From assembly GCA_029879825.1 (NCBI GenBank), contig JAOUPL010000001.1, forward strand, positions 1 to 38,271: a stretch of 38,271 nt of DNA, in the 5' to 3' direction. Made by a program: the position numbers and the translations under genes. The stretch's first letter is position 1. Every line of letters starts with the position of its first letter. This DNA comes from Candidatus Bathyarchaeota archaeon. Lineage in GTDB: Archaea > Thermoproteota > Bathyarchaeia > Bathyarchaeales > Bathyarchaeaceae. Under the pieces are notes generated by a model that ran no database searches, was not told the DNA's origin, and worked only from the letters and a program-made list of their open reading frames with translations. Shown in pieces: positions 8,816 to 17,017 of this stretch.

Positions 8816-10129
8816 ATGCTCAAGATTGACAAGAATAGGAGAAACGTCGCCATGCGACGATACTGGGGCGAAATAAAAGACCCTGTTTATGGGTATGTTT
8901 ACGTTACGGAAGCAGAAAAAGAAATCATCGACTCCTTCCCAGTTCAGAGGCTTCATCGGCTAAGACAACTGGCAGGAGCAGAATTTGTTTATCCAGGCGC
9001 CAACCACACTCGCTTCGAGCACTCCATCGGCGTCATGTACCTAGCCGGCTGTCTCTCAGAGAACCCAAACCTTTCAAGCCACCTCTCAGAAGACGAGAGT
9101 CAAACCATCAGAATAGCCGCCTTACTTCACGACGTAGGCCACGGTCCCTTCTCCCACGTTTTTGAACACCTCCTCGCAAAGTTTCTGAACAAAACCCATG
9201 AAGACATGACCACTTGGATTATCCAAAAATCCGAACTAAGCGACATAATCAAAGGGCTGGGATACGACCCAGATGTTATCGGAAAACTAGCAGTTGGGTC
9301 ACTGCATAAACCGGGCAAGGCTTTCATCGATCAGATCATCCAAAGCTCTGTGGATGTGGACAAACTCGATTTCGTGGTCCGAGACACCTATCACACTGGC
9401 GCAGAATACGGATACGTAGATGTCTTCCGTCTCATCCATATGTTGGACATCCTTGACGAAAACCTTGCGGTTGACTTAGGAGCCCTATCAGCCCTCGAAT
9501 CCTTCATGCTAGCCAGACTGGAATCCTTCAAGAGCATATACTTCCACAGAGTTGCACGAGCAGCGCAAATAATGATTGCAAAGGCCATGGAAGAAGCGAA
9601 AGATGAACTAGGTCTAGTAGACTTCCAGTCACCGGAAGAATATCTGGCCTTAAACGACTACACCGTTTGGGCCATGCTGAGGAAATGCGAAAAATCTAGA
9701 AAGATCATGGGAAACCTAGAAAGACGCAGACTCCTCAAATGCGCCTACGACAGGACTTTCCACGTGAGAGAAAAAACCATGACAAGCATCTTAAGTGTCG
9801 AGGAAATCAGAAACCAAATGAGGGACAAAATCGCCTCAGAGGCAGGAGTTGAAACGCAATCCGTTATGATCGACGTGCCAACACTTCCCTCAGTGCCTTA
9901 CCATCACTCTGTTTTACTAGAACCGATGGAAGTCCCAGTTTTTCAGAAAACTAGGGAAGGAAGAAAAGTTTCTCAACGACTAGGCGACATCTCCGGAGTA
10001 TTCGAAGTTCTCAAAGGATTCATAAACATTCTACGCGTCTACACGGAAGAACAGCATCTTGAAAAGGTGGCTTCAGCTGCGGCGAAACTACTCGGCGGAA
10101 CCCCTTCCTCAGTGACAATATCATACTAG
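8816..10129 (+). CDS. HD-domain phosphohydrolase (dNTPase-like)
   Basis: 437 aa of the COG1078 HD superfamily. The metal ligands are visible as TRFEHSIGVMYLAG (first His), LLHDVGHGPFSH (HD pair) and SVDVDKLDFVVRDTYHTG (last Asp). Relatives hydrolyse dNTPs to deoxynucleosides and triphosphate. The C-terminal half is helical and probably regulatory or oligomeric. The ATG at 8816 has no ribosome site and may be leaderless; a second ATG at 8852 starts MRRYWGEIKDPVYGYV, closer to the family start. It is divergent from tmk. Confidence 0.9.
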   Translation: MLKIDKNRRNVAMRRYWGEIKDPVYGYVYVTEAEKEIIDSFPVQRLHRLRQLAGAEFVYPGANHTRFEHSIGVMYLAGCLSENPNLSSHLSEDESQTIRIAALLHDVGHGPFSHVFEHLLAKFLNKTHEDMTTWIIQKSELSDIIKGLGYDPDVIGKLAVGSLHKPGKAFIDQIIQSSVDVDKLDFVVRDTYHTGAEYGYVDVFRLIHMLDILDENLAVDLGALSALESFMLARLESFKSIYFHRVARAAQIMIAKAMEEAKDELGLVDFQSPEEYLALNDYTVWAMLRKCEKSRKIMGNLERRRLLKCAYDRTFHVREKTMTSILSVEEIRNQMRDKIASEAGVETQSVMIDVPTLPSVPYHHSVLLEPMEVPVFQKTREGRKVSQRLGDISGVFEVLKGFINILRVYTEEQHLEKVASAAAKLLGGTPSSVTISY

Positions 10130-10161
10130 AGGAGGGAGGCTGCATCGACACGGTATGCTTC

Positions 10162-10169
10162 TTATAAAG
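10162..10169 (+). promoter_or_regulatory. TATA box for tRNA-Glu
   Basis: TTATAAAG lies about 55 nt upstream of the mature tRNA 5' end, giving an expected transcription start near 10192 and a short leader removed by RNase P. Confidence 0.45.
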
Positions 10170-10221
10170 TGGAGAAAAGTTAAAACGAGGGAACGGATTA
10201 TTGCATGATGCTCCGGTTTGG

Positions 10222-10360
10222 GCTCCGGTAGAAGAGAGGACACGGCTCCTCTTCTGCCAAATATAGCCAGGTTAAACCTCTTCGGACCAAGTATTTCGGC
10301 CTTTCGACGCTCACCGGAAGAAAGCCGAAGACCCGGGTTCGAATCCCGGCCGGAGCACCA
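10222..10360 (+). tRNA. tRNA-Glu (anticodon TTC) with multiple introns, CCA encoded
   Basis: The 3' half is clear: T stem CCGGG/CCCGG around TTCGAAT, acceptor CCGGAGC, A73 and CCA at 10358-10360. The anticodon stem TCGGC (10296-10300) pairs with GCCGA (10324-10328), with anticodon TTC at 10303-10305 and a 16-nt intron (10307-10322) at the canonical 37/38 site. The D arm is also interrupted. Joining GCTCCGGTAG (10222-10231) to TATAGCC (from 10262) restores positions 1-17 and removes a hairpin intron of about 30 nt (10232-10261) with AG|A and AA|T bulges. A further insertion of roughly 14 nt remains in the D loop (around 10269-10282). A second GCTCCGG at 10210-10216 is an alternative 5' end. 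Confidence 0.8.
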
Positions 10361-10517
10361 ATTTTAATCATTTAGTGCACAATATGTTTAAATTCACTGA
10401 GCGAGTCGAAGTTTAGCCAGATACTTTGGATTTTTTGTCCGTTTTTTCATCACAAATTTCTGTATTGTTTATTAGGAAGAGGAACCGTATGTCTGTTTCC
10501 ACTAGGTAGGGTTGTTT

Positions 10518-11621
10518 ATGGCAGAAGCAGATGTTTACGAGAAACTGAGAAAGAAAATGAGTTTGTGGCCCATAAAGGTTCCGAGAGCGAGAGAAGCGAT
10601 GGAAATGCTTAGGACGCTGTTCACCGAGGAAGAGGCTGAATTTTTAACTCATTTTACGGCTCCTTACCAAGACGCTGAAACAATGGATCAGATTGTTGAA
10701 AGGACAGGAAAGCCTCGGAAAAGGGTCCAAGAAATTGTAGATCGTTTGGTTTTGAGGGGCTTGCTTTTCAGATTCACGGGCAGAAGAGACGGAAATGTAT
10801 ACTACTCTCTGATGCCAATGATTCCGGGCATTTTTGAGTTCTATTTTGTTTCAGTTCGCGATTCCGATGAAAAACGGAAAGTGTCAGAACTTTTCGAAAA
10901 ATATTATGTGGGCGGGGGTGGCATGGAAGGAGGCGCTTCTAACTATCCTTGGGCCCGAGTGATGCCCGTTGAAAAGACGATAACCCTTGACAAAGAAATA
11001 AGTGCAGGACACGAGATTTTACCCTTCGAGAAGATGTCGGAGTACATTACCACTTCTGGTAAGATAGCTGTCATGAATTGCGCTTGTAGGATACATAAGC
11101 AATGTGATCACCCCTTGGAAACTTGCCTCGTCTTTGACTATTTCGCAGAATTTATGGTGGAGAGGGGGCACGGACGCTACTTAACCGTTGAGGAAGCATT
11201 AGAATTGCTAGAAACAATGGAGAAAGCAGGTCTGGTTCATTCAACCACCAACGTTCAAACAAGACCCCAGTTCGTCTGCAATTGTTGTACCTGCTCCTGC
11301 GGCATCTTGAGAGGCCTCTATGAGTTGCACAACCCTAGGGCTATTGCCAAATCAAACTTTCTTCCTGTGAGAGATGATGAGCTCTGCAATACGTGTAGGA
11401 AGTGTATCCGTATTTGCCCCATGGAGGCAAACGTATACCATGCCTCTCACGATGATGAGCCAGATAGAATCTTCTTCTTGGAAGAGAGATGCATAGGATG
11501 CGGGCTTTGCGCCTACAATTGCCCAAACGACGCCATAAAGCTAGTCAAAATCAAAGATGAAGTTCCAGAAAAGACTCCCAGAGAAGCCATGATGAGGGTT
11601 GAAGCAGAAAGAGTTCATTAA
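10518..11621 (+). CDS. 4Fe-4S ferredoxin-domain protein with N-terminal winged helix
   Basis: 367 aa. Residues about 30-110 look like a winged helix (ETMDQIVERTGKPRKRVQEIVDRLVLRGLLF). The middle has a Cys-rich region (NCACRIHKQCDHPLETC, then CNCCTCSCG). The C-terminus has two 4Fe-4S motifs, CNTCRKCIRICP and CIGCGLCAYNCP. It resembles archaeal and bacterial 4Fe-4S proteins thought to pass electrons or sense redox; its partner is unknown. GGTAGGG sits 6 nt before ATG 10518, which I prefer to the TTG two codons upstream. It stands alone between tRNA-Glu and the SRP RNA gene. Confidence 0.85.
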   Translation: MAEADVYEKLRKKMSLWPIKVPRAREAMEMLRTLFTEEEAEFLTHFTAPYQDAETMDQIVERTGKPRKRVQEIVDRLVLRGLLFRFTGRRDGNVYYSLMPMIPGIFEFYFVSVRDSDEKRKVSELFEKYYVGGGGMEGGASNYPWARVMPVEKTITLDKEISAGHEILPFEKMSEYITTSGKIAVMNCACRIHKQCDHPLETCLVFDYFAEFMVERGHGRYLTVEEALELLETMEKAGLVHSTTNVQTRPQFVCNCCTCSCGILRGLYELHNPRAIAKSNFLPVRDDELCNTCRKCIRICPMEANVYHASHDDEPDRIFFLEERCIGCGLCAYNCPNDAIKLVKIKDEVPEKTPREAMMRVEAERVH

Positions 11622-11687
11622 GAAAGTGCGGTAGAAAGGAAAGTCGTAAGACGATTTGGTACCAACTAGCCTTGGGATATTAACAAA

Positions 11688-11695
11688 CTTTTATA
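11688..11695 (+). promoter_or_regulatory. TATA box for SRP RNA
   Basis: CTTTTATA is centred about 28 nt upstream of the first base of the SRP RNA, the classic archaeal spacing. Confidence 0.7.
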
Positions 11696-11719
11696 CCTTC
11701 TAGGTGCATCATTTTTCTT

Positions 11720-12038
11720 GGCGGCGGGTCTTAGGCGGGGGGCTAGGGGTCCCCTGAACCGTAAACCCTCTATAGGACGGGCTGAGAGCCTTGGCGAGGC
11801 GTCAAAGATCGTCAGGATTCCCCAGTCCTCTAACCTTGACTATCCGTCCCTTGGGGCTGGCGGTCGTGGAGCAACCTTCGTAGGGAGGCTGTGGACCGCG
11901 TTTGCCAGGCGAACCTGGCCAGGCCCGGGAGGGAGCAACCTAAGCTTGGACGTTCAGCGCTTGAGGGGTTGCGGGTACGAGTAAAGAGGTTGAGGAAACT
12001 GGCGAAAACTGGGTTTCGAACCAAGGTGACTCGCCGCC
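11720..12038 (+). ncRNA. ffs: Archaeal signal recognition particle RNA (7S)
   Basis: GGCGGCG (11720-11726) pairs with CGCCGCC (12032-12038), forming terminal helix 1 of archaeal SRP RNA. The conserved SRP54-binding core of helix 8 is seen as CCAGGCCCGGGAGGGAGCAACC near 11920. The length, about 319 nt, and high GC fit archaeal 7S RNA. It scaffolds SRP19 and SRP54 for co-translational targeting. Its 3' end lies 18 nt from the convergent dCTP deaminase-like gene. Confidence 0.92.
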
Positions 12039-12055
12039 TAGAATTATGATTCTGA

Positions 12056-12499
12056 TCAGAGCTTGTGTCGTTTGCTCGGGACTATTCCTCTGCTGTTTTG
12101 GTATAATCCGCGGTAACCTTTTTTCGCTGGGCTTCCAAGTTTATGGAAAACTATCTGAACTATCGGCTCTCCTTCCTTTATCGTGATCTCCTTCTCTCCG
12201 GCGTTATGAAGATTAAGTGTTAGTTGTCCGCGAAATCCGGGGTCTACAACAGCGAAACTTCCGACGATGCCTTCTCTTGCAAGCGAAGAACGTATGTGAA
12301 GAGAACCCGTTGTCTTTAACCCCAATTCGACGGTTTCCAAAGTTGCTGTCAGTTCATATTGTTTAGGTTTTATAGCTACTTCGCTGGAAGACCTTAAGTC
12401 GTAACCAGCAGGGTTGAGACAAGAAGTTTCAAAGGGTGTAATCTTGATCTCTTCGTTTTTCAAGTGTTCAAGTATTTCCTCGTCGGAAAGCACCGTCAA
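12056..12499 (-). CDS. dCTP deaminase/dUTPase family protein, catalytic Glu replaced
   Basis: This 147-aa trimeric-dUTPase-fold protein has the family motifs: PAGYDLR near residue 32, HIRSSLAREGI (68-78), VDPGFRGQLTL (85-95) and GYRGLYQNS (128-136). Relatives deaminate dCTP and/or hydrolyse dUTP. In dCTP deaminases and archaeal dUTPases I know, a Glu follows the GxxTL stretch; here it is Asn96 (LTLNLHN). It may be a dUTPase variant or a nucleotide-binding regulator. The start is TTG, or GTG two codons later. Confidence 0.75.
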   Translation of the reverse strand: MTVLSDEEILEHLKNEEIKITPFETSCLNPAGYDLRSSSEVAIKPKQYELTATLETVELGLKTTGSLHIRSSLAREGIVGSFAVVDPGFRGQLTLNLHNAGEKEITIKEGEPIVQIVFHKLGSPAKKGYRGLYQNSRGIVPSKRHKL

Positions 12500-12545
12500 C
12501 AGGGTTCACAGCCTTAGTAGAAAGCATCTCTGAAAAAGAGTTTTT

Positions 12546-13496
12546 CTATGGCACCTCCAAAAAAATATGGAGTTCTTGTAGCATTTGGCACGGTTTGCAA
12601 ATTTCTCCGACAGTTGGTTCTCCACATTTTCCGCAGTTCTGTAACTTTGCTTTTTCTGCCATAGCTTCCAACGCTGGTCTAATCCTTTCTACGGATCTGA
12701 AGATGGCGAATTTTGTTCCAGCGTGCTTTTCTTCCATGCGGTTGAGCATGGCCCGTATGTCGTTTCTTAGGGCGGTTTGGGCGTAGGGGCAGGGAATGCC
12801 CTGAAACTCGATTCTTCTCAGGTATGCGTAGAAAGCGATTTCTTTTTCCGGCACTTCGCAGAGTGGTTTCACGCGCTGTACAAGTTTTGGATGGATCACT
12901 GTTAACACAGGCTTGACGCGCGCTATCCGTAGGGCATCGCCGTGAATAATGTTGAGAAGCATGGTTTGGGTTTCGTCGTCGAGACTGTGGGCTGTGGCAA
13001 GCTTGTCCACGCCTGCTTCTCGAGCCGCTGTGTTTAGGGCTCTTCTCCTCAGCACCCCGCAATAGGAGCAAGGTGTTAGGCCCTTTTCTTTCCTCTCTCG
13101 AATCATGTTTACGATTTCGTCTAACGTGTGACCGTACATTCCCTTGAAGGAAGTCACTACGTGTTTTACGCCAAGCTTTTGACAATTTTTCATGGCGATT
13201 TTTAGAGCCTCATCTCTATAGCCCTTTATTCCTTCATCAACTGTGACGGCACTCAGAGCTGCGTCTGGGAAGGCTTTTTCAATCCTTGTCAGTATGTGGA
13301 GGAGAGTTACGCTGTCTTTCCCGCCAGACACGGCCACCATGATTTTGTCTTTCGGTTCAAACATCTCGTACTTAGAAATCGTTCCTCGCACTTTGTTTTC
13401 TACAGATTTGCAAAAGCATCTTCCACAAAGTTTCTCCCCTGAGTAACGACGCATGAAAACAGCTTCTTTCTTCTTACATAAGGTGCACATTACCAT
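12546..13496 (-). CDS. tRNA 2-thiolation enzyme, TtuA/Ncs6 family
   Basis: 316 aa. The N-terminal zinc finger CTLCKKKEAVF...CGRCF and the C-terminal zinc finger CGKCGEPTVGEICKPC frame a PP-loop ATPase with SGGKDS near residue 58. The Cys pair in CSYCGVLRRRALN and in GIPCPYAQ are the Fe-S/persulfide ligands of the TtuA/Ncs6 group. The enzyme adenylates and thiolates U34 (or U54) of tRNA using a ubiquitin-like sulfur carrier. The full-length ATG start reads MVMCTLC. A TATA-like TTTTTAAATATC lies about 85 nt upstream. Confidence 0.92.
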   Translation of the reverse strand: MVMCTLCKKKEAVFMRRYSGEKLCGRCFCKSVENKVRGTISKYEMFEPKDKIMVAVSGGKDSVTLLHILTRIEKAFPDAALSAVTVDEGIKGYRDEALKIAMKNCQKLGVKHVVTSFKGMYGHTLDEIVNMIRERKEKGLTPCSYCGVLRRRALNTAAREAGVDKLATAHSLDDETQTMLLNIIHGDALRIARVKPVLTVIHPKLVQRVKPLCEVPEKEIAFYAYLRRIEFQGIPCPYAQTALRNDIRAMLNRMEEKHAGTKFAIFRSVERIRPALEAMAEKAKLQNCGKCGEPTVGEICKPCQMLQELHIFLEVP

Positions 13497-13841
13497 TTTT
13501 CACGTCATCTCAGATCGGAGACAGGCCGCTGTTTCTATCTCCCAGACTCTTTCCAAGCAGGAATTAACTAAATAATACTATGATATTTAAAAATTAACCA
13601 GACTCCCTAAAGGAGCTTAGTTTGAGCTTCTTTTCTGATTGTAGATTTCAAAGGTTCTCAACCTCTGGCACAATTGACAACAATTTGCTTATGATTTTAA
13701 CATTGTTTCACAGACGGATTCGCGGGGTAGGATTACTCCAGATGCATTTAACTGGTTCTTTGACTATTTGTTTAAGAGATAATCTAAATGTTCTATAAAG
13801 AAAAAAGAGGGGAGGTTAAGAGTTGGTTTCTGGTTCAGGAC
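13497..13841. other. 345-nt gap, no gene seen
   Basis: AT-rich. It contains the probable promoter of the thiolation gene (minus-strand TTTTTAAATATC near 13580). I see no ORF with a ribosome site, no RNA fold and no repeat. Confidence 0.4.
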
Positions 13842-14141
13842 CTACAATTCCATTACGAGAGGTATGGCATCTTCGGCTGTCATTGCAGGGGAAACCTTAA
13901 GCATCTTGAAGAGACCGGGTTTTGCGTTTTCCCAGACGAGTGCACCTTTCATAACTTGCTCTACGGTTTCTGCCTCTTCTAGGGTAATGCCCCAATGAGG
14001 CACGTCGCAGGTGATGTACCAGCCAAGGATTTTTACTCCTTCCACGGGCCAGAGTTTCTTCTCCATTAATTCAGCCGCCAGTTTTGCAACATCCCTAGGA
14101 GTAAAGGTTTCTTTTAATTCCCAGTAGCTCAGGAACAGCAT
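13842..14141 (-). CDS. DUF3303 family protein
   Basis: 99-aa protein whose start (MLFLSYWELKETFTPRDVAKLA) and end (FKMLKVSPAMTAEDAIPLVMEL) follow DUF3303, a small ferredoxin-like alpha/beta-barrel family. The function is unknown. Trp and Tyr are frequent in the middle (LGWYITCDVPHWG). ATG start; monocistronic; divergent from the metallopeptidase gene. Confidence 0.75.
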   Translation of the reverse strand: MLFLSYWELKETFTPRDVAKLAAELMEKKLWPVEGVKILGWYITCDVPHWGITLEEAETVEQVMKGALVWENAKPGLFKMLKVSPAMTAEDAIPLVMEL

Positions 14142-14327
14142 AACAATTTTCCACCTTATTTCATTATGAAGGAAAAACTCCCATCAAAATTATGTCACTT
14201 AGGAATATTCCTTCGTATTATATCTCTTGTTCAACTTTTTTAAAATTTTGGGTAAAACCAAGAATTACAAGAAAATCCTTTAAGACTGATGTTCCTTCCA
14301 AACTCTATTAGTTCTTAATCCTAAACT

Positions 14328-14777
14328 TTGATAGGTGATGTTTTCTATTATGTGCTAAAGTTAGGAGTGGTAACAAACTTGCCATTGGAATATGTGGAAG
14401 CTTCAGATGTTAAGAGGTTGGTAAGTGAAATCATAGATGGTCTGGACTTATTTCATGTTGTAGCCCAATTTGTTTATTGTTATCGAAGTAAGGGTTCTAA
14501 ATCTAGAAGTACTGTTGCTCGTATTCATGGGTTAAGTAGAATGTGGCAAGAAGTACTACTACGACCACCAGCATATGTCATTGAAGTTATCTCTGAACGA
14601 TATGACAGGTTGAGTGAAGAAGAGAAGGAAAAAACGTTGATTCATGAACTGTTGCATATTCCTAAAGGATTTTCAGGAGGCTTTCGTCCACACAAAGGTT
14701 ACATTAACAGGAAACGAATAGAAAAAATGCACAAAACCTTGCTAGAAAAAAGATTGTTAAGAGACAATGTGATGTAA
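14328..14777 (+). CDS. Phage-type putative metallopeptidase
   Basis: 149 aa with a zinc-peptidase motif LIHELLHIPKGFSGGFRPHKGY at about residues 106-127: HELLH gives two His and the catalytic Glu, and the second His-rich stretch supplies a further ligand. This matches the phage/archaeal putative metallopeptidase family (COG4900-like). The target is unknown. The TTG start at 14328 has no ribosome site; AGGTGAT (14333-14339) upstream of an in-frame GTG at 14352 is an alternative. Codon use is more AT-rich than its neighbours, which hints at transfer. Confidence 0.7.
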   Translation: MIGDVFYYVLKLGVVTNLPLEYVEASDVKRLVSEIIDGLDLFHVVAQFVYCYRSKGSKSRSTVARIHGLSRMWQEVLLRPPAYVIEVISERYDRLSEEEKEKTLIHELLHIPKGFSGGFRPHKGYINRKRIEKMHKTLLEKRLLRDNVM

Positions 14778-14797
14778 TAGTCTTTATGGGAGAACCC

Positions 14798-15130
14798 ATG
14801 TCTTACGTCGTTGTGATTATAACTACGCCTAACAAGGAAGAAGCTTTGAAAATTGTTCGCAGTTTGCTCAAGGAAAGGTTGATTGCCTGCGCAAACATCG
14901 TGGGTCCAGTCTCATCTCTATTTTGGTGGCAAGGAAAGGTCGATGAGGAAAACGAGTTTCTGGTTTTCATGAAATCCCACAAAAGTCTCTTCGAAAGACT
15001 ATCAGAAAGGGTTACGGAAATCCATAGCTATGATGTGCCAGAAATCATTGCACTTCCCATAATAGAGGGTTCGCCACCTTACCTGGACTGGCTGAAGACT
15101 TCCCTCCAACCGGTGAGCGAAGATGACTAA
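14798..15130 (+). CDS. cutA: CutA divalent-cation tolerance protein
   Basis: 110 aa, the usual CutA1 length. ERLIACANI, SLFWWQGKV, EFLVFMKS and SYDVPEIIALPI are signatures of this trimeric, very stable, ferredoxin-like protein. It is linked to metal tolerance, though its biochemical role is unsettled. GGGAG lies 6 nt before ATG 14798; an in-frame ATG four codons upstream overlaps that site and is less likely. The 3' end overlaps the next gene by 8 nt, so the two are translationally linked. Confidence 0.92.
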   Translation: MSYVVVIITTPNKEEALKIVRSLLKERLIACANIVGPVSSLFWWQGKVDEENEFLVFMKSHKSLFERLSERVTEIHSYDVPEIIALPIIEGSPPYLDWLKTSLQPVSEDD

Positions 15131-15836
15131 AAAACCAGTGAAACGCGCCGAACGCGTAGAGGTCGTCTACGACAAGAAATGCTGGAACCTGCTAAGAGAG
15201 TTGAGGTCCAAGACAGTTCAAATAATGGAGATTCTAGAAGAGTTCCATCTGCGCTCTATCGCGCATGGAAGCATCGCCCGAGGCGACGTTTCGGAGACAA
15301 GCGACATCGACGTATTCCTGCCAGACCCACCCTCCTCCTTCATGATAGAAACGGCTCTCGAGCGCTCCGGCGTTCAAGTTAATCGTCGAATAGTTGTACA
15401 AGCTACGCCTTTCTACGCGGTGAAGGGATACATTGAGATAGACAAACAACGGTGCATATCTTTTCCTTTAGCAAAGCTTCGCCCAGTGGAGAAAGACTTC
15501 TACAAGTTTGGCGGCGAAGCGTCGCTTTCTATGCTCAAAAAAGACATGCGAGTCCCAGGCGTGGACAAACGCCTCATGCTCATCGAACCCACGCCGGAAG
15601 GCCATGTTGAAAGCGCCATTGTGGGTCGAGAGGAGGCAGTTGCCAACCTTTTAGGCGTCTCTCTCAACACCGTGTTAGACCGTGTTCACGCCCTCTTGCG
15701 TCGCGACGAAGTTGGCAGAACAGGGGTCTTTATTGAGAGAGAGTTGTCACCTGACGAAACGTTTGAGTTGGTTCTGAAGAAACTCGCTGATCAAAATCCA
15801 GCTGTCCGTAGGCGTCTCAAGTTTTTCGGAAAATAA
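15123..15836 (+). CDS. Predicted nucleotidyltransferase (COG2413-like)
   Basis: 237 aa. The polymerase-beta-type motif AHGSIARGDVSETSDIDVFL lies near residues 48-67: Gly-Ser, then two metal-binding Asp (DID). The C-terminal half may bind nucleic acid (REEAVANLLGVSLNTVLDRVHALLRR looks helix-turn-helix-like). It probably transfers nucleotides to an RNA or protein; the substrate is unknown. It starts 8 nt inside cutA. It ends 20 nt from convergent pelA. Confidence 0.85.
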   Translation: MTKKPVKRAERVEVVYDKKCWNLLRELRSKTVQIMEILEEFHLRSIAHGSIARGDVSETSDIDVFLPDPPSSFMIETALERSGVQVNRRIVVQATPFYAVKGYIEIDKQRCISFPLAKLRPVEKDFYKFGGEASLSMLKKDMRVPGVDKRLMLIEPTPEGHVESAIVGREEAVANLLGVSLNTVLDRVHALLRRDEVGRTGVFIERELSPDETFELVLKKLADQNPAVRRRLKFFGK

Positions 15837-15856
15837 CCGAGGGCATAGATGAATTT

Positions 15857-16936
15857 TCAGCCTAACGGGAAGCGGAGAAGTGCAGCGACGCCACCCAGTG
15901 AAAGTAGTTGGGTTCCTGCCTCGTGCTCCGTGCTAATGACCATGATTTGTCCACCTTTTTCTTCAACTTCCTTCATGATTTTCTCTAAGGCTTTTCTTTT
16001 TTCGTCCGGAGTTTCTCTTAGCGTAGTATCTGCCACGAGAAGTTTTTCAACTGCACCGTAAGCGCTTGCTTTTTCAACTTCGACGAATCCGTATGTTATG
16101 TCTCTCCTTCCCTTTCCAAGTCTTGCTAGAACTTCTTCCATAACCTTTGTTTCTTCAGCTATGCGCACATGCTTCAGCGCTTTGGTAAAGACTCCGGAAC
16201 GCAGTGCTTCGTGTATCCCGGCTACGCCTGCGTTGTTCACACCTTTTACGTCGATAACAGCGTTTGCAACGTCTAGAGCCTCTCTCCTCACATACTTGGA
16301 GAAGTCATTTTTTATGAACCCTGGTCCAATGATGACTATTGGGCTGCGAAGGCTTATCCACGCTTCTCTCAGAGATTTTAAGGCTGTTTTAAAAAATTCA
16401 CTTGTGGCCTTTGTCCTTTTTTCTGCCTCCAACTTTCCCGGAAGTCTCGTTTTTTCCTCTGCCTTTACGTCAATGCCATATTGTCGTAAAACAGCCACGC
16501 AGTATTCTTCGTCATCTATGGACATTATGACGAGGGGTGCCGCTGTTACCCTGCTTGCTCTTTTTAATCTATCGATTTGATGTTTCGGCCACTCAGTTTT
16601 TACGATGGTTATAGGCTTGTTCACGGTTACATCTATGGTGTGACGTGATCCCTTTATGCTTATTTTCTCAGGCGCCTCGCAAACGATTCCATGTATCCGC
16701 AACCGGTTGAGGATTTTGTCCCACAACACCTTTTCAACTTCTACGCCTAAAAAAACTGGAACCCTTTTCCCTTTTTTTGGACGGGCATAATGGTCTTCAA
16801 CTTTAACTTCTCGGGTGGTTCGGGCATGTACTGTATCTTTTTGAAGAATTATGTTGTAGAGGTGCCATAAATCGTCTAGACTCTCTGGTAAGACCTTTGC
16901 GATACCTTTCTTGAGGTTCATCTGCAGGATTTTCAA
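15857..16936 (-). CDS. pelA: Pelota, mRNA surveillance and ribosome rescue factor
   Basis: 359 aa, full length for archaeal Pelota. It has three domains: an Sm-like N-terminal domain (to about 130) with GIAKVLPESLDDLWHLYNII, a central domain starting ITIVKTEWP, and a C-terminal L30e-like domain (AYGAVEKLLVADTTLR, then GGQIMVISTEHEAGTQL). With an aEF1A/ABCE1 partner it splits stalled ribosomes. As expected for Pelota, no GGQ peptidyl-hydrolysis motif is present. The start is TTG. Confidence 0.95.
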   Translation of the reverse strand: MKILQMNLKKGIAKVLPESLDDLWHLYNIILQKDTVHARTTREVKVEDHYARPKKGKRVPVFLGVEVEKVLWDKILNRLRIHGIVCEAPEKISIKGSRHTIDVTVNKPITIVKTEWPKHQIDRLKRASRVTAAPLVIMSIDDEEYCVAVLRQYGIDVKAEEKTRLPGKLEAEKRTKATSEFFKTALKSLREAWISLRSPIVIIGPGFIKNDFSKYVRREALDVANAVIDVKGVNNAGVAGIHEALRSGVFTKALKHVRIAEETKVMEEVLARLGKGRRDITYGFVEVEKASAYGAVEKLLVADTTLRETPDEKRKALEKIMKEVEEKGGQIMVISTEHEAGTQLLSLGGVAALLRFPLG

Positions 16937-17017
16937 AAGGGTGCTTCCTTTCTATGACTGGCGTCGTGCAATAAGTCATACTGAAAACCGTTAAAAACGT
17001 ATTGGCGCCTTATCTTT

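Noticed and set aside
11718..11984. 88-aa plus-strand and 64-aa minus-strand ORFs
   Set aside because: They lie inside the SRP RNA gene and reflect its GC content.
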